A stretch of DNA of 64,000 nt from Entomortierella parvispora (GCA_963573315.1 OY752146.1:1736001-1800000); one strand, 5' to 3'; positions 44,000-56,416 are shown, numbered from the stretch's first letter. The notes: generated by a model not told the origin, from the sequence alone. A program made the numbers and translations.

Positions 44000-45403
44000 C
44001 AGACCCCGAAACAGCAGCTGTCATCGTCATTATCCTCCTCATCGCTGCCTGTGCTGTCCACAGCCAAACTCTGAGATATACAAGATCGGGGTGTCCTTGT
44101 GTTTCCTACCCTCCGAATCCTTCACGCGCTCTTTACCATTGTATACTTTTCAAAGCGTTTGAAAAAGAAATAAAAAAAAAAAGACGATTCCGGTGTGATC
44201 CGTGCTCCACTTCTAACGGCTCTCAAGTTCAATATGTGAAAAAAGAGACAGATCTTGGATTATGTAGTCTCTGAGCCAGGACAGATCTAAAACAGTCGAA
44301 GAGCAAGAAGGGGGAGGGGAAGGGAGAAACTCGAGTCAACGAAACAAAGAAAAAAAAAGGCCCGATTCGTGGACCTATGCCATTCCTCCCCGTGCTGCGC
44401 TGAGGAAGGAACAAAGCAGAGAAAGGCAAAAGACACAGAGTCATGGTCATGGTTAAAGCATTTCTATGGGGGGACGACGGCCGAGTAAATACATCATCTT
44501 GATCCAATGCGCCGGTAGGAATCCGACTGCAAGGCGAGAAAAAAACTCAAAAAGCTCACACACACGCGCGTGAACACGAATGAAAAAAGCGAGAGCAAGG
44601 ATCGAGGTTGCACAGGAGAGAAAAGGCGGATCCTCCGTCCTCTGAAGGGCCTCAATACTGTGGTTCATGAACACGACGATTGAGGGTGCGAGGAGACTGT
44701 GGATGGTAAAAGGATGGATCATCCTCTACGGATACGGCAAATAGAATAACTCCCAATGGTTGGTGCTAATAGTCTGCTTTATTCTCCTGCAACGGCTTGT
44801 GGCGAAGAGCAGACAGACAGACAGATAGAGAGATAGGCAAGCTGCACGTCGGCCGAACGAGTGTTGCTTCCTGTCCCAAGCTATCCTGACCTTGTTGAGA
44901 AAAGAAGGAAGGGAACAATCCGTGAGCCGATCAGGACAAAGAAAGACAGGCAGGCAGGCACAAAGAAAAGAAAGAAAGAAAGAGAAGAGAGGGAAGAGGG
45001 GCACGGTTTGTCATGTCCCTTGACCGTTGCAGTCTCGATTCCTGCCTATCCTTTTGTGGACCAAGTCCCAAGTCCAGTCCATATCCGTCTAGTCCAATCC
45101 TTGTCCGTGTCCTTGACCTTGACCTTGTCCTGTGCTAACTGTGTCTGTGATTCGAGTGTGATTTCAGTCTTTTGCGCACGCTGTTTCCGCTCTTTTTTTT
45201 TTCTTCCACTTTTTTCTTCTTTCTCTTTTTTTCTTTCCTTCATTTCTTCTCTTCATTCCTTTCATTTTTCATTTCCTCATCATTGATTCCATCTCCCTTC
45301 CTTCTTTCCTCCTTCACTCCATTCCTCATCCCTCCACCAGCAAAACACAGCTCTGCACCCACCCCTTTTTCCTCTGCCTCGGACTCTCTCGCCTCTCTTA
45401 TAG
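44000..45403. other. intergenic stretch, trehalase promoter region
   Basis: No gene is supported. The right half (about 45030-45400) is CT-rich and leads into the trehalase ATG. It includes CCCCT about 45 bases upstream of the start, which reads AGGGG on the other strand and matches the yeast stress-response element; a single five-base match is weak evidence. Confidence 0.4.
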
Positions 45404-48400
45404 ATGCCAGAGATGAACATTGAAAGTCCATCCACCATGGCCATGGCCGACAGTCCTCGTTTCTCCGCAACGTCCACCCCTCCCTCCTCCAACTCGACTA
45501 CTGGATCCGCCCACCACACTACTCCTGCCGCGGAATCACGGCCGGTAGAGTGTGTGCCGGCGAAAGAATACTACTCGAGCTCAAACTATGTCAGTCGCCA
45601 CCGAACCATCGGCAGCGTAAGTTGATGATTGTATTCTCCGACAGTAGAGATAGCTCCAGATAAGGACCTTTTTCTTTCTCCAAATGTGCAGTTCCACAAT
45701 GTCAAATCCATTGTGGACCCCTGCGTTGCATGCCAGTGTGTGCTGTAGGTACCGGCGGAAGGATCAGCCTTTGACTGGGACTGGTGGATCGTCTTGTTTG
45801 CCAGATCAGGATGCCTCCTGCGCCTCGGCATCCTTTATTTGTGTGTGCATGTGTGCGTGTGTGTGTATGTTTTTCTCCAGCCCACTCTCTTCTCTCTCAG
45901 CAAGGCGTCAGGTTCAGTACTGCTCTTTCTCTCTTTCTCTCTCCAGAGCTCTCCTTCTCCTGAGAGTTTATGCACAATAATGAACTGCGATGTCGCAGAT
46001 CTTCCTGCGAGTTTTAATTAGATGATTGTCGGACGCATCTCTGAGCAACCATCCTCAAAATCTCAATCTTTTTTTCCCCTTGTCCATTCCCTTTCTACTC
46101 TAGCCTAGGAAGTCTGCAACCCTGGATACCAGTAACGACAACAGCAATAATCCAATGGCACATTCCGAAGCAGCAACAAAGTATAGACGACCACGCCGCG
46201 GTTCACATGGTTAGTTCCAGATCTGGAAGAGCACAAGATCAAACAAAAAAAAAAGACATTTTGAGATGGTGGCGACCGAGCGCTGGAGAGATAACGGAAC
46301 CTCAATCACCCGCTACTCTTCCTCTTACTTGTTCCCCTTTGGATGCCATTCACCTAATTCGTCTTGTCATTTTGCTTCCCGAATGTAGATGATAAGGCGA
46401 CCAAGCCACGTCGTTTTCTTATCGACGTCGAGGAGACGCAAAAGCTGATCCTGGAGCAAGAGGATACAGATGGCGACTTTCAGATCACAGTCAACGACGT
46501 GGGACCCAAAGTCATCACCCTTGGAACGGCTGATTCTGCAGGATTCAACAAATATGACATCCGCGGCACCTACATGCTCAGCAACTTGTTACAAGAACTC
46601 TCTCTTGCTCAGGACTATGGACGCAAATATGTTGTTCTGGATGAAGCGCGTTTGAACGAGAACCCTGTGGATCGTCTCTCGCGTATGATTCGCCATCACT
46701 TCTGGGATGGATTGACGCGCCGCATCGATGCCGAGGGACTGGAGATGATCTCGAACGACCCAAAAAACAGATCCAAAAACACTGCACCGAGAATTTATAT
46801 CCCTTTTGGCGAGGATGAGGTCTTTGAGTACTACAAGAACGTAAGCGCACAAAAGCCCCATCTGAGGCTTGATGTGGAGCAACTGCCCGAGGTCATCACG
46901 CCAAAGTATGTGCAGTCGATCAACGAAAAGCCAGGAATTCTGGCCTTGGCAATGACAAAGTTCGTGGACGAGTCTGGCCATGAGACACTAAAGGGCGTGC
47001 CATTTGTTGTTCCTGGAGGACGATTCAACGAAATGTATGGATGGGACTCTTATTTCGAGTCGCTGGGCCTACTTGTCGATGGTCGCCTAGAGCTGGCCAA
47101 GGGCATGGTCGACAATTTCGTGTACGAGATCCAGCACTATGGAAAAATCCTCAACGCCAACCGCAGTTATTACCTCACCCGCACACAGCCCCCGTTCTTG
47201 ACCGATATGATCTTGAAGGTTTATGATCGTCTGCCCTTCAGTCTCGAGATTGAAAACAAGCAGTGGCTCGCGGTGGCTTTGACGGCAGCCATCAAGGAGT
47301 ACCAGACCGTTTGGATGTCCCAGCCTCGTTACGATCCCGAGTCGGGCCTGTCTAGGTTCTACAGTGAGGGCGTTGGTATGCCCCCAGAAACAGAGGCGAC
47401 TCATTTCGACCATGTCATCAAACCCTATGCCGACGCGAAGGGTTTGTCTATTGAGGAATACAGTCGACTGTACAACGAGGGGCTGATGGAGGAACCAGAA
47501 CTGGATACATACTTCAAACACGACAGAGCTGTGCGGGAATCTGGACACGATACGACCTACCGATTGGATAACTGCTGTGCAGATATCGCGACTGTGGACC
47601 TGAATTCCTTGCTGTACAAGTATGAGATGGATATTGCAGAGACCATTCAGACTATCTTTGGCGACTCGTTCGAGACCCCCTTCTTTTCCTCGTACGAGAA
47701 TTCGAGCTTGACGGAGGAGAACCGACCATTGACGACGGTGCATCAGTCGGCCGAGTGGTTCGAGCGAGCACGTCTCCGTCAGTCGAGGATTAATGAACTA
47801 TGCTGGAACGAAGAGAGAGGCATGTTCTTTGACTATGACACCCGACTCAAGGTCCAGGGTACCTATGAGAGTGTTACCACCTTTTACACCATGTGGTCAG
47901 GATGCGCTGACCGCGAGAAGGCAGAAAAGATGATGTAGGTGATATAATGGCACAGATACTGCCCTACAACAATTTACCGTTGAGTTCCTTTGAGTTAAGT
48001 AGAACTAATCCGGTCTATATCTTTTTGTAGGGTCCAAGCGCTGCCACTGTTTGAAGTTACTGGAGGTCTTGTCTCGGGAACTGAATCCTCAAGAGGCATC
48101 ATCACTCTGGCACGTCCCAACCGTCAATGGGACTTTCCTTTTGGCTGGGCACCCCACCAGATTGTCTCGTGGATCGGATTCGAAAAGTACGGATTCAAGG
48201 AGGAGGCCAAGCGGACATGCTACCGTTGGTTGTACACGTAAGATTTTTTTCACTATCTTGTTGTCCACCTGCCTCCAAAAGCAAGGGATTTTAGTAACAT
48301 CTTGCTCGTGTCTTTTCTCTGTAGGATCACGAAATCCTTTGTTGACTTTAATGGAGTTGTCCCTGAAAAGTTTGACGTGGTCAATATGACGCACAAGGTC

Positions 48401-48709
48401 CAGGTTGAATACGGAAATGTGGGCGTGGACTTCAAGTTTATTCCTAGAGAGGGCTTTGGATGGATGAATGCCAGTTACCAGGTTGGATTGGGATATATGG
48501 ACCGAGGATTGCGAAGAGCCCTAGGCGCGGTGATGGACCCTAACAAGGTCTTCCAATCGAGAGGAGCTCAAAGCGTGGCCGTAGCATCCTCTGCTAGCTC
48601 TGGCGGATCAATGTCGGACAGGTCTTTGCGACGTAATTCTAGCATCGAGATCCAGCCCCCAGATGTCACGACGCGGTTGATCCGCCCCAACTCTCTTCGC
48701 AGGACATAA
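45404..48709 (+). CDS. NTH1: neutral trehalase
   Basis: Five exons (45404-45616, 46104-46209, 46389-47934, 48031-48237, 48325-48709) join in phase to 818 residues. It hydrolyses the storage and stress sugar trehalose to two glucose in the cytosol (GH37 family). Both trehalase signatures are present: PGGRFNEMYGWDSY at about 312-325 and QWDFPFGWAP near 655. The neutral-type features are there too: no signal peptide, a Ser-rich N-terminus with RRPRRGS (an RRXS site typical of protein kinase A control) and the EF-like calcium motif DTDGDFQITVND near 132. Exon 2, which carries the kinase site, is short and was found by phase matching. The C-terminal ~50 residues add another RRNSS site. Confidence 0.96.
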
Positions 48710-49230
48710 GAGAAAGAAGTGAAGACCTTCCTCACTCCCTACCGCCTCTGCGACCGTGAAAGACCAATGATTATCAATTCACTTTTCTCACATTCCCCTT
48801 CATGTCTCTCACTCTCACATACACACACGATGGTCATTATTAAAGCCGTTCGTTTTTCTCTTGTTTTCTTGCATTTTGGGACTCTTAAAAGTTCATTTGA
48901 GCTGAACTAAAGGCCGGGAAAATGAGACAGAGATTGCCGATGATCCAGGACTTGCTTTGGGTTGGCGGCAAAGAGTCCAGTCAAGAGGTTCCCTTCGCTA
49001 TGCCGCTTGCTTCCTATCAGTAATTGGGCGAGGATGGTCTGGTCATTGATCAAATGTTCGTTGACAGGGTCCAGGTAGGTTCGCCCTGGTATGGTTCAAA
49101 TACGAGGTGCACTTTTGGACCTCTCGTTGGGATTGGTCCATTCCTTGTCCATCCTTCTCAAGTTTTGGCCAATGCATCTGATTTTTGACAAAGAGAGCAA
49201 AGTCTGGATGACGACAATGGCTGCTTGACA

Positions 49231-50412
49231 TCATCTGTGGGTGGAGGGTATAAATTGAGTGGACCATGATGAAGGACCCATGATGAAGGTTCTCGATGAT
49301 GAAGAGAACGCAGTTAGAGCCGACACTGCGAGCCGAAGGGTTGAAGTTGAAGACGATAAAGTCGAGGGTAAAGAAAGCAGTACAGTATTCGTGATCGTTG
49401 ATGTCGCGTCCATCTTTGATGATCCCGCACGCGACTCACGCGTCAAACAGCATTCTCCACTTTCCAAGGACAAGGCAGTGGTTCTTTTTGCCTTTTTATA
49501 GTCTGCTTCCAAGGATCCAATCCTTTCCTCCAATACCGTCCGTTCCTTCTTCAAAACGTTGTATTCTTCCAAGGCAAGACAAAGATTTTCTTGTCGTTGT
49601 TGGTACATCAAAGTATACGTCTCAAGTTCCGCGAGACCTTCCATGATCCGGTCTCGGACTTTTTGAATCTCTTGAGACCATCCTGCTTGAAAACAGTTGA
49701 ACGTCCCCAAGGATAAAGATACAGAGCTGGATTGAGATGTCCTTAATATCCCTTGAATATCCTCATCCAGTTTGTTAAAGTTTCGGTTGTTTGGATTTCG
49801 ATCGTCGTTAGACACATTTGTCGCCAGTTCGGACTCTGGCGACAAGGGGTGAACGCCATCTAAATTATTCTTTATCACAGCCGTAGCCATGCAACAGGGT
49901 CCTGCAGGCACCACCGGGTCCAAGGAGGACGGTTCAGAATGGAGCATCACAGACTTGGCATCCGTCGATGGAGGGTCTGAAGACGCCGTCGATCGTAAAG
50001 TCGCTGGCGCCGAGTTTGCGGGTCGATAGTGTGCGTACGAGTTTGCACCTAGGAATTCGGCAAGTAGATTGTAGGCGAGAGAGTAATGCAAAAGTGTACC
50101 CTTCTTTTTTTGTTCTACTCTCTGTGGATTACAATTTATAGCTCCCTCCACATGGGGGGGGGGGGGGGGGGTAATCACCACCGACGATAAAGGGTGACAA
50201 GGTGGACTTATCTGAAAGTGACCCACAGGCGATGTGTTTTCAAGCGTTTTGGGACTCTCCTGCCCAATCCTGAATTGGTGGGTGCCGTTATTGCCTGCAC
50301 TAGCTCCCCCACTGTTTCTTGGATGGGCTGGACTGACCTCGATAGTACGCGTTTTTGGAACCGGGTCGCTTTTCGAATAACCTGTTTCGTTACTCATGTC
50401 AACAGGATCCAC
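49231..50412 (-). CDS. hypothetical protein with coiled coil
   Basis: An open frame of 393 residues on the minus strand. Its N-terminal half is Ser/Pro/Asn-rich. Residues ~245-315 form a long charged helix (QEIQKVRDRIMEGLAELETY, then LALEEYNVLKKERTVLEERI) typical of coiled coils, and the tail is Ser/Thr-rich. A run of about 18 C on the coding strand (50154-50171) encodes a proline stretch; a length error there would change the frame upstream, so the true start is uncertain. No domain is recognised. The coiled-coil part looks genuinely coding; the rest is less sure. Confidence 0.5.
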   Translation of the reverse strand: MDPVDMSNETGYSKSDPVPKTRTIEVSPAHPRNSGGASAGNNGTHQFRIGQESPKTLENTSPVGHFQISPPCHPLSSVVITPPPPPHVEGAINCNPQRVEQKKKGTLLHYSLAYNLLAEFLGANSYAHYRPANSAPATLRSTASSDPPSTDAKSVMLHSEPSSLDPVVPAGPCCMATAVIKNNLDGVHPLSPESELATNVSNDDRNPNNRNFNKLDEDIQGILRTSQSSSVSLSLGTFNCFQAGWSQEIQKVRDRIMEGLAELETYTLMYQQRQENLCLALEEYNVLKKERTVLEERIGSLEADYKKAKRTTALSLESGECCLTRESRAGSSKMDATSTITNTVLLSLPSTLSSSTSTLRLAVSALTAFSSSSRTFIMGPSSWSTQFIPSTHR

Positions 50413-51047
50413 ATTTGTGTTGATACTTTTGGGGAGATGAATGGACCTCTTTTGGGTGAGAAAGGCTGTGGCGACGGTCGGGAGTAAGACGGTCGTTCCC
50501 TGGGATAAGAATGTAGAAAAACTAAATACTAAAAGTGGAAATGTACAATAAGGACCTAGCTAGGAGGCAACTTTGACAGAGAGCGTGTTAACAGTATCTG
50601 ATCATATCAGGGTGCTTGACGTTGTTGTTCACTTCACATACTGGTGTGTCGCGAGTGTCACGATGGGGGATAAGGGTGTCGCTGGCATTAGGCGGTACGT
50701 GTGTCGAACTGCTGTCATTGGCACAGTTAGTTTCGAATGCCAAAGAGTCGATTTGATTCGGTGGGTGGGCCATTGCTGCGATTTGGAGTCAAGATCGCCG
50801 AGTAGTTCAGACAACGAAAGGAAGGGGTGCGGCCGCGTATCCCTCAAAAAGACTACAATATATACTCAAGATTGGATCCACACAAACAATACAAAAATGC
50901 TTTAAATCACAACAAAGGAAGCAACCGCTGCGTTGCATGGTAGTGCCAAAGACTGACTGGAAGGCATTTATTTTATATGGTTTTCCTAGGCTTATATCCC
51001 GGCCTCTTGCAAAAAAAGTAACAGAGTGATGGGTCGGGGTGATATAT

Positions 51048-52785
51048 CTACATGACAATCTCGTTCTCGCAGCTGCTCTTCAACTCCTTGTGGGGCAAGA
51101 CGATGCAGTTCCGGATGTTGATCTCGTCCTTGATGGTGACCTCCTTGCCCAAGATGGTGATTGACTGGATCTTCAATCCGTTCTTGGTCACAGCATTGAC
51201 GTTGTGCGCACTGGGTGCGGTGCCTTCCACGCGGGACCAGCAGCCAATCTTGGAATCCCAGCCAATAATCGAGTGCAAAACGCAGGCGTTCTGCTTAATG
51301 TCGACGTTGTCCAGAATAATCGAGTCGCGGATACGAGCACCCTTGCCAACGACAACGTTGGGTCCAATGGACACGTTAGGTCCGAGCTACAAGATTCAGG
51401 AGATATTAGTCCAAGATGCTTGGTCAATAAAATACAGAAGAGTAAATGTTGGCGACTCAATGTGATTGCATACCTTGGCCTTGGGATCAATATGCGCAGT
51501 AGGGTGAATGTAAACGGCGCCAACAATCTCGGGTCCATTGGGGGAGGAGTGAGCCAACTTTTCAGGGTTGGTCTGCAAAAGCTGCTCCAAGTACAGTCCG
51601 TTCACAGGGACAGCAGATCTGCACATGACCAAGAATAGAACATAAACAAGAAGAGCGTGAGTTTTCCTTGCAGATCGTCCACTGAGAGCATTTGATCCTC
51701 CCTGAAAGGTCCCATGTCAACCTCTCTTACCCAGCAGTCTTGATCTGTCTCCAAAAGTCCTTGGTCTCGTAGACAAAGAGCTTGCGAGACTGTGCCAAGG
51801 GACGCAAAAGATCCTGCTCTAGACGCAATTTGTTTCCATCCTGGAAGACCTCCTTGCCATAAATGTCGGTCTCAACACTAGCAGCGAAGGTAGTAAGAAA
51901 AGGAGGAGAGACAGACAGTTAGAATCGAGTTGCCCCTTCCACAGCAGAAGGATGAAGGGACTAATGGAATTCTCTTTCACTATCACTTACTTTCCCTTCT
52001 TGTTCTCGAGCGACTTTCTAATCTCATCAAAGATCGCACAGTCAAAGAGATAGACACCGCACGAGATCAGGTTAGACACGAAGGACTCGGGCTTCTCGAC
52101 GTAATGCAGGACCTCATTGGTGTCGGGCTTGGCAACCAAGCATCCAAAGTTGTTGGCAGCCTCCCTGGGGACCTTGGTACCCAGGATTGTGCACAATCCA
52201 CGGTGTCCCTCATGGGCCTTCTTCATCGCAATCAAGGGGAAGGTGCAGGCAACGTCGGCGTGCAAGACAAAGACCTGCTCGGGGTTGCCACGCAAAATCT
52301 CGTCACGGAAGTGGTAGAGTCCTCCTGCTGTGCCCAAGGACTGATATTCGCGAAGGTAGCTATGAGTAACGTAAAAAACATGCCGGAGGAAACGATTAGA
52401 ATCACATTATGCTCCATGGAATCCAATGTTCGTGACATCTTTTTTTTCCCAGCTGTGACAAGACTATCAGACTGATCGCGTCACGGTTGTCGAATGGCCT
52501 TGTCGAATCCTGATTGTTCAAGTGGTGAGGGGTGCCTTACCGGATGTGAAGGTTGGGGTATTCACGGGCAGCATCCTGGAGGAAGGAGGCAAAGACCGAG
52601 TCCTCAAAGAAACCAATGAGGAGAATCTCCTTGAGGTCCTCGACCTTTGAAAGCGCGGCGATGTGATGAGAGATAATGGGCTTGCCGGCGACGGGGAACA
52701 GGGGCTTGGGGACGTTGAGGGAGAGGGGGCGGAAGCGGGTGCCGCGCGAGGGACCGCCGACGAGGATGATGGCCTTGGGATGCAT
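51048..52785 (-). CDS. GDP-mannose pyrophosphorylase alpha-like protein (GMPPA type)
   Basis: Five exons on the minus strand (52785-52541, 52359-51991, 51877-51731, 51618-51474, 51386-51048) join in phase to 414 residues, the GMPPA length. The nucleotidyltransferase N-terminus begins [20 protein letters not shown] and [12 protein letters not shown], and contains [15 protein letters not shown] and [13 protein letters not shown]. The C-terminus is a left-handed beta-helix with hexapeptide repeats ([20 protein letters not shown]). GMPPB-type enzymes make GDP-mannose from mannose-1-phosphate and GTP for glycosylation and cell-wall mannan. The alpha type is mainly a regulatory partner that senses GDP-mannose. 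The GGPSRGTRF loop is the alpha-type form, so a regulatory role is likelier, by family knowledge. Confidence 0.93.
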
Positions 52786-53154
52786 TATTATTATGGATGG
52801 AGAAAGGGGTGATGATGATGAAGAAAGAGGAGAAGAATGAATGTGAAATGAAGGTTGGGTCCATGCGGACCAGCGTCTATCTCAGACCTTTATTATTTTT
52901 AGGCCTTTTCATCTCTTCTGAGCAGCCAATATCTGTGCGCGGGGGCCCAATCCGTCGAGCGAGTCGATATGATTGCCCCTGGGTCGCGGTGCCTCTTTCT
53001 ACGTGTCGATCTACACGTTCGCCAGGTAGGCGCTCTTGTTTGCTCTCTTCACTACTTCATCTTCTCTCTCTCCATTGCCTTGCCCTGTCCGTGCTTGAAA
53101 CGAGATACTTCTTTTTCTTTTTATTTCTTCGCAAAGTACAGTACATCCTCAGCA

Positions 53155-54447
53155 TCAGTCGTCCACAGTGGTATACTACCATGACGGCACACAAATAAAA
53201 CAAGGTCAGTAACAGTCAAAAAGAATCCTCCATAAACAAGCACAAGAAATCGAAGAAATCGTGCTCTTACCTCCTCGTCCTCGTTCTCCACCATCTCCTC
53301 CTGGATCAACTTTTGACGCGCCACCTTTCTCGCCAACGCCTTGTTGGGATGCAGCATCTCTGCGCCCACAATGCTACTGCAGCCTAATGTTTGTTTGAAA
53401 AAGACAAAGGAATGTGAAAAAAAATACAAAAATGAAAAAAAAAGTAAAAGAAACAGCAAAATGGGACTTACCATGAACAGGGCATCGACATTGGTGGCCT
53501 CCACGGGATCGAATCATGCTCATGATCGCCTCCTTTGAGTAGCTGTGTTTGCAGGTCGAGCTCGTCACCGGGTCCTCTAAGTAATTAGTCGTAATCGGAC
53601 ATTTCAACGACTGGCTGGATCCTCCTACACCCGTCATCACAATCTCCATATCATCCTCATCCTCGTCCTCTGCGCCTCCTGCTGCAACACCTGCACTGGT
53701 CGGCAAAGGTTCATGAACATGATGGACTTCCCAGATCTTTGTCCTGAGTTCGTGCAATTCCCGATCAATCCCTCCTGGTGTCGCAGCAACTTTTAAATTT
53801 TGTTTCCGTCTCGACTGCTGATGCTTGACCTCATTCTTCAACAAGATTTCAAAGGAAGCCTGAAGATCTTTGCCCGGTAACTGTCCTCCCATTCCAATAG
53901 AGTTGGCCAACGTATCCAATGCCATCCTCTCGGCCTCTGCCTGGAGCTGCATCTCGACCAGCGCATGAAGTGCATCCTCCATCTCGTGAACTTTCGCATC
54001 GGTACTGAACGCCTGTTTATCCGCCCATGCTGCCAACACGGCCTTGGACCGGCCTACGGGTCTCTTGAGGGGTGTCTTTGAATCTTTGTCTCCGGCTCCT
54101 TTGGAGTTGGGGGCTCCATGAAATTCTTCATATTCGACACTCGAGTCGGTGATGTATTGGATGCCGTTCTTGAGCAAGTCGACGTGGGGGATGTAGGATC
54201 CGATCATGGGTTTGAGGGTCGAGGCTGCGGAACGGGGAAAGACAATCTGGACCTCTCGTTGTGCGGCGGGAGCCTGTGATGATGTCGAGCCATTGGTGCC
54301 TGCGTTGGGATGTTGATGTTGAGGAGGCGAGTCAATGTCCTGATCATCCAAGAGGTCGTTCCGGACGTTGGCACTCTGTTGAGACCTCTGGGAGGCTGTT
54401 GATGGAGCAGGTGTGGCTCTAGAGGTTGATCCTGCTGCTACCGTCAT
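53155..54447 (-). CDS. NSE2: SP-RING SUMO E3 ligase of the SMC5/6 complex, Nse2/Mms21-like
   Basis: Three exons on the minus strand (54447-53472, 53383-53271, 53175-53155) give 369 residues. The SP-RING reads LKCPITTNYLEDPVTSSTCK, HSYSKEAI, then CRCPVHGCSSIVGAEMLHPN across the exon 1-2 splice; this is the Nse2/Mms21 form. Upstream are helices (KVHEMEDALHALVEMQLQAE and ELHELRTKIWEVHHVHEPLP) that would dock on the SMC5 coiled coil, and the N-terminus is Ser/Gln-rich. It should attach SUMO to SMC5/6 and repair proteins during replication and recombination. The last exon (six codons, YTTVDD) is inferred from splice signals. An in-frame ATG lies upstream, at 54609, but I prefer 54447. A retrotransposon ends ~245 bases upstream. 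Confidence 0.87.
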
Positions 54448-54692
54448 TATGTGTCTGTCTGTCGGTGTCTGTGTGTGTCTGCAGTGTGCATGTATGAGAA
54501 GCGAATGAACCAACAAAAAAGTTAGTGGCAAACCGTCCTTGTCGCGTCCCTCCTCGCGGTGGCTTTGCTCTGTTTGCCCCGTCCTTGCTTCAACTTCAAG
54601 TTCCAGCACTGCTGTAATTCAAGAATAAATTAACCAGTATAATTTAATCGATGACCCTTATTTAGAATAGTCGATGCAACAATGCCACCAGG

Positions 54693-54861
54693 TGCGCCAT
54701 ATCTTGTCACGTGCGGTCATTTAGTCACGTGTTGCCTATCAGTCACCCTCGGCCCTCAGGACTATTTGTCCTGACGGCCACCCAGAATAAAGATCCCCAT
54801 CTTTGTCTCGCTACTCACTTCCCCATGCAAGGATCACGGTTTGTATCAATGATATTTCCCA
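54693..54861 (+). repeat. 5' LTR
   Basis: 169 bp, TG...CA ends. Contains two CACGTG E-boxes (near 54708 and 54726) and an inverted repeat TCAGGAC/GTCCTGA separated by five bases (near 54757-54775). Followed by a T-run. Confidence 0.96.
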
Positions 54862-55508
54862 TTTTTTTTAGCGAACCCAGGGACGGGATCCCATCACCCC
54901 GAGCTACAGGTAAGTTTCCCTCCTCATTCGTAGCCCACATAATGAAACAAATAAATGTGACCCGAACTCGGTCAACTGTCAATTGGAGTTGCACCGTCAA
55001 TTTCCCTTGTCAGTACCAGGGATGCCAACGAGATTGGCCGAGCCCTGAAATGAGTCATGAACCCATGATTCACGGTCAATGCACCAAAAGTCTTGGCAAT
55101 GTCACCAACGCAGTGATGCCGAGCACCCCTGCCACATGCATCTTAAAAAGAAAAAAAAAAAAATTCTTTTGTGCCGACCAATGGAAATCATCCAGCGGCC
55201 AATGTGGTCAAAAGGAAGGAATGGTCAACAAGATGCAGATGTTACTTCTTCATCTTCACCTCCCCTTTCTCCATTCCACACATGCTTGTTGACGAACCAC
55301 ATCAGTCAGCATCAAACGCCTTAGCGCCATCTCATAGCAACCCTGCGAACAACAACTGCGCCAAGTGTCCGCATGACAATCTCGTTGCATGATGCATGAA
55401 TGCTTTGGCAGGACAAAGGAACATAAAAAGAGGGCAGATTCCCTGTCGGGCCTGACAATCTTCTGTCTATTTCCCCAACGATTCCTTCTACTGTCCACCA
55501 CTGCAATC

Positions 55509-56003
55509 ATGTCCTCCACTCGTAAAACACGCTTCACGTCGTCGTCTCCGACGGTTCACAAAGCAGCATCGAGTTCGTCGTCTGAAGACTCCGACTACGA
55601 AAATGTGGCCCCGAATAACGACAAACACGACGAAGGCTCGCCGTCCCCTGACGACGTAGGCAACACCACCATCTTTGTCGATCCGCGGGACATCCCGACG
55701 GCACCTTGTTCCCCGGCCGCCACCGAATGGCAAGGTTCATCCTCTCACGCTCCTGTCAACCTCCCCACGATTGAGCAGATGTCTGTCTACTGGCAGGCTC
55801 TCCAAGGCGAGTTAGTCTGGCTCAGGGAGCGTGTTCAGCAGGAAGAGCGCGTGTGGTCCACTCTAGAAATGACGCTAGAAACGGTACGAGAGCGCGGAGT
55901 AGCCCTGGCGCCATTCCATAAAAGGCATACCGACCTCCTTGACCAGCTCGAACGGTTGCGTTTCTTGGATGTCACTGCTGGACTATACACGCAAAGGAGA
56001 TGA
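55509..56003 (+). CDS. extra ORF between 5' LTR and Gag-Pol, unknown function
   Basis: A frame of 164 residues beginning MSSTRKTRFTSSS. The first ~90 residues are Ser/Asp/Pro-rich and acidic (SSSSSEDSDYENVAPNN). The rest is helical and coiled-coil-like (LQGELVWLRERVQQEERVW and HTDLLDQLERLRFL). It has no zinc knuckle and no similarity I can see to the Gag part of the polyprotein. Its location inside a young intact element, with an intact frame, suggests it contributes to the element, perhaps as an assembly or accessory factor; that is inference. The frame is open upstream to 55389, but the ATG at 55509 gives a better start. Confidence 0.6.
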   Translation: MSSTRKTRFTSSSPTVHKAASSSSSEDSDYENVAPNNDKHDEGSPSPDDVGNTTIFVDPRDIPTAPCSPAATEWQGSSSHAPVNLPTIEQMSVYWQALQGELVWLRERVQQEERVWSTLEMTLETVRERGVALAPFHKRHTDLLDQLERLRFLDVTAGLYTQRR

Positions 56004-56416
56004 AAAAGAGGAAGCTTCTCAATAGTGTCCTCGTAAACCCTTCAATAAAAAACTGGACGGGTACGCCGTCTTCTGTTTGTACTAAACGACGATTGCTCTG
56101 ATGCATTCTGTTCTGAGCCCACAAAAGGGTGGATCAATCAACATTGGCAAGGCAGATGTGATTACGCCATACTCTACGCGTGTTTGTACCCCTATCGTGT
56201 GTCTACATTATCTTTGCTCTGCAATTGGTATCCGAACATCGGCGCCATGCATACACCCATATGGATGAAACTACAGCTATCAAACGCGATGGGCTGGTAT
56301 CCACCTCAGGAAGCAAAGCGATAAAAGACGCAATATACATAAAAGGGCGCGAGCAGAAAGGTAGACGGGAGCTGAACGGAACACTTCTCTTTTCCAGGCG
56401 AACATTCATCTCAATC

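Noticed and set aside
50573-50905. 110-codon plus-strand frame
   Set aside because: Lies between two minus-strand genes, no domain, and an equally long frame overlaps it on the other strand.
54862-54910. tRNA primer-binding site after the 5' LTR
   Set aside because: The sequence starts with a T-run and does not show a TGG-type complement to a tRNA 3' end that I can recognise.
54711-55292. 193-codon frame starting in the 5' LTR (MRSFSHVLPISH), repeated at 61870
   Set aside because: The shared N-terminus is the LTR sequence read in one frame; downstream parts differ and look non-coding.
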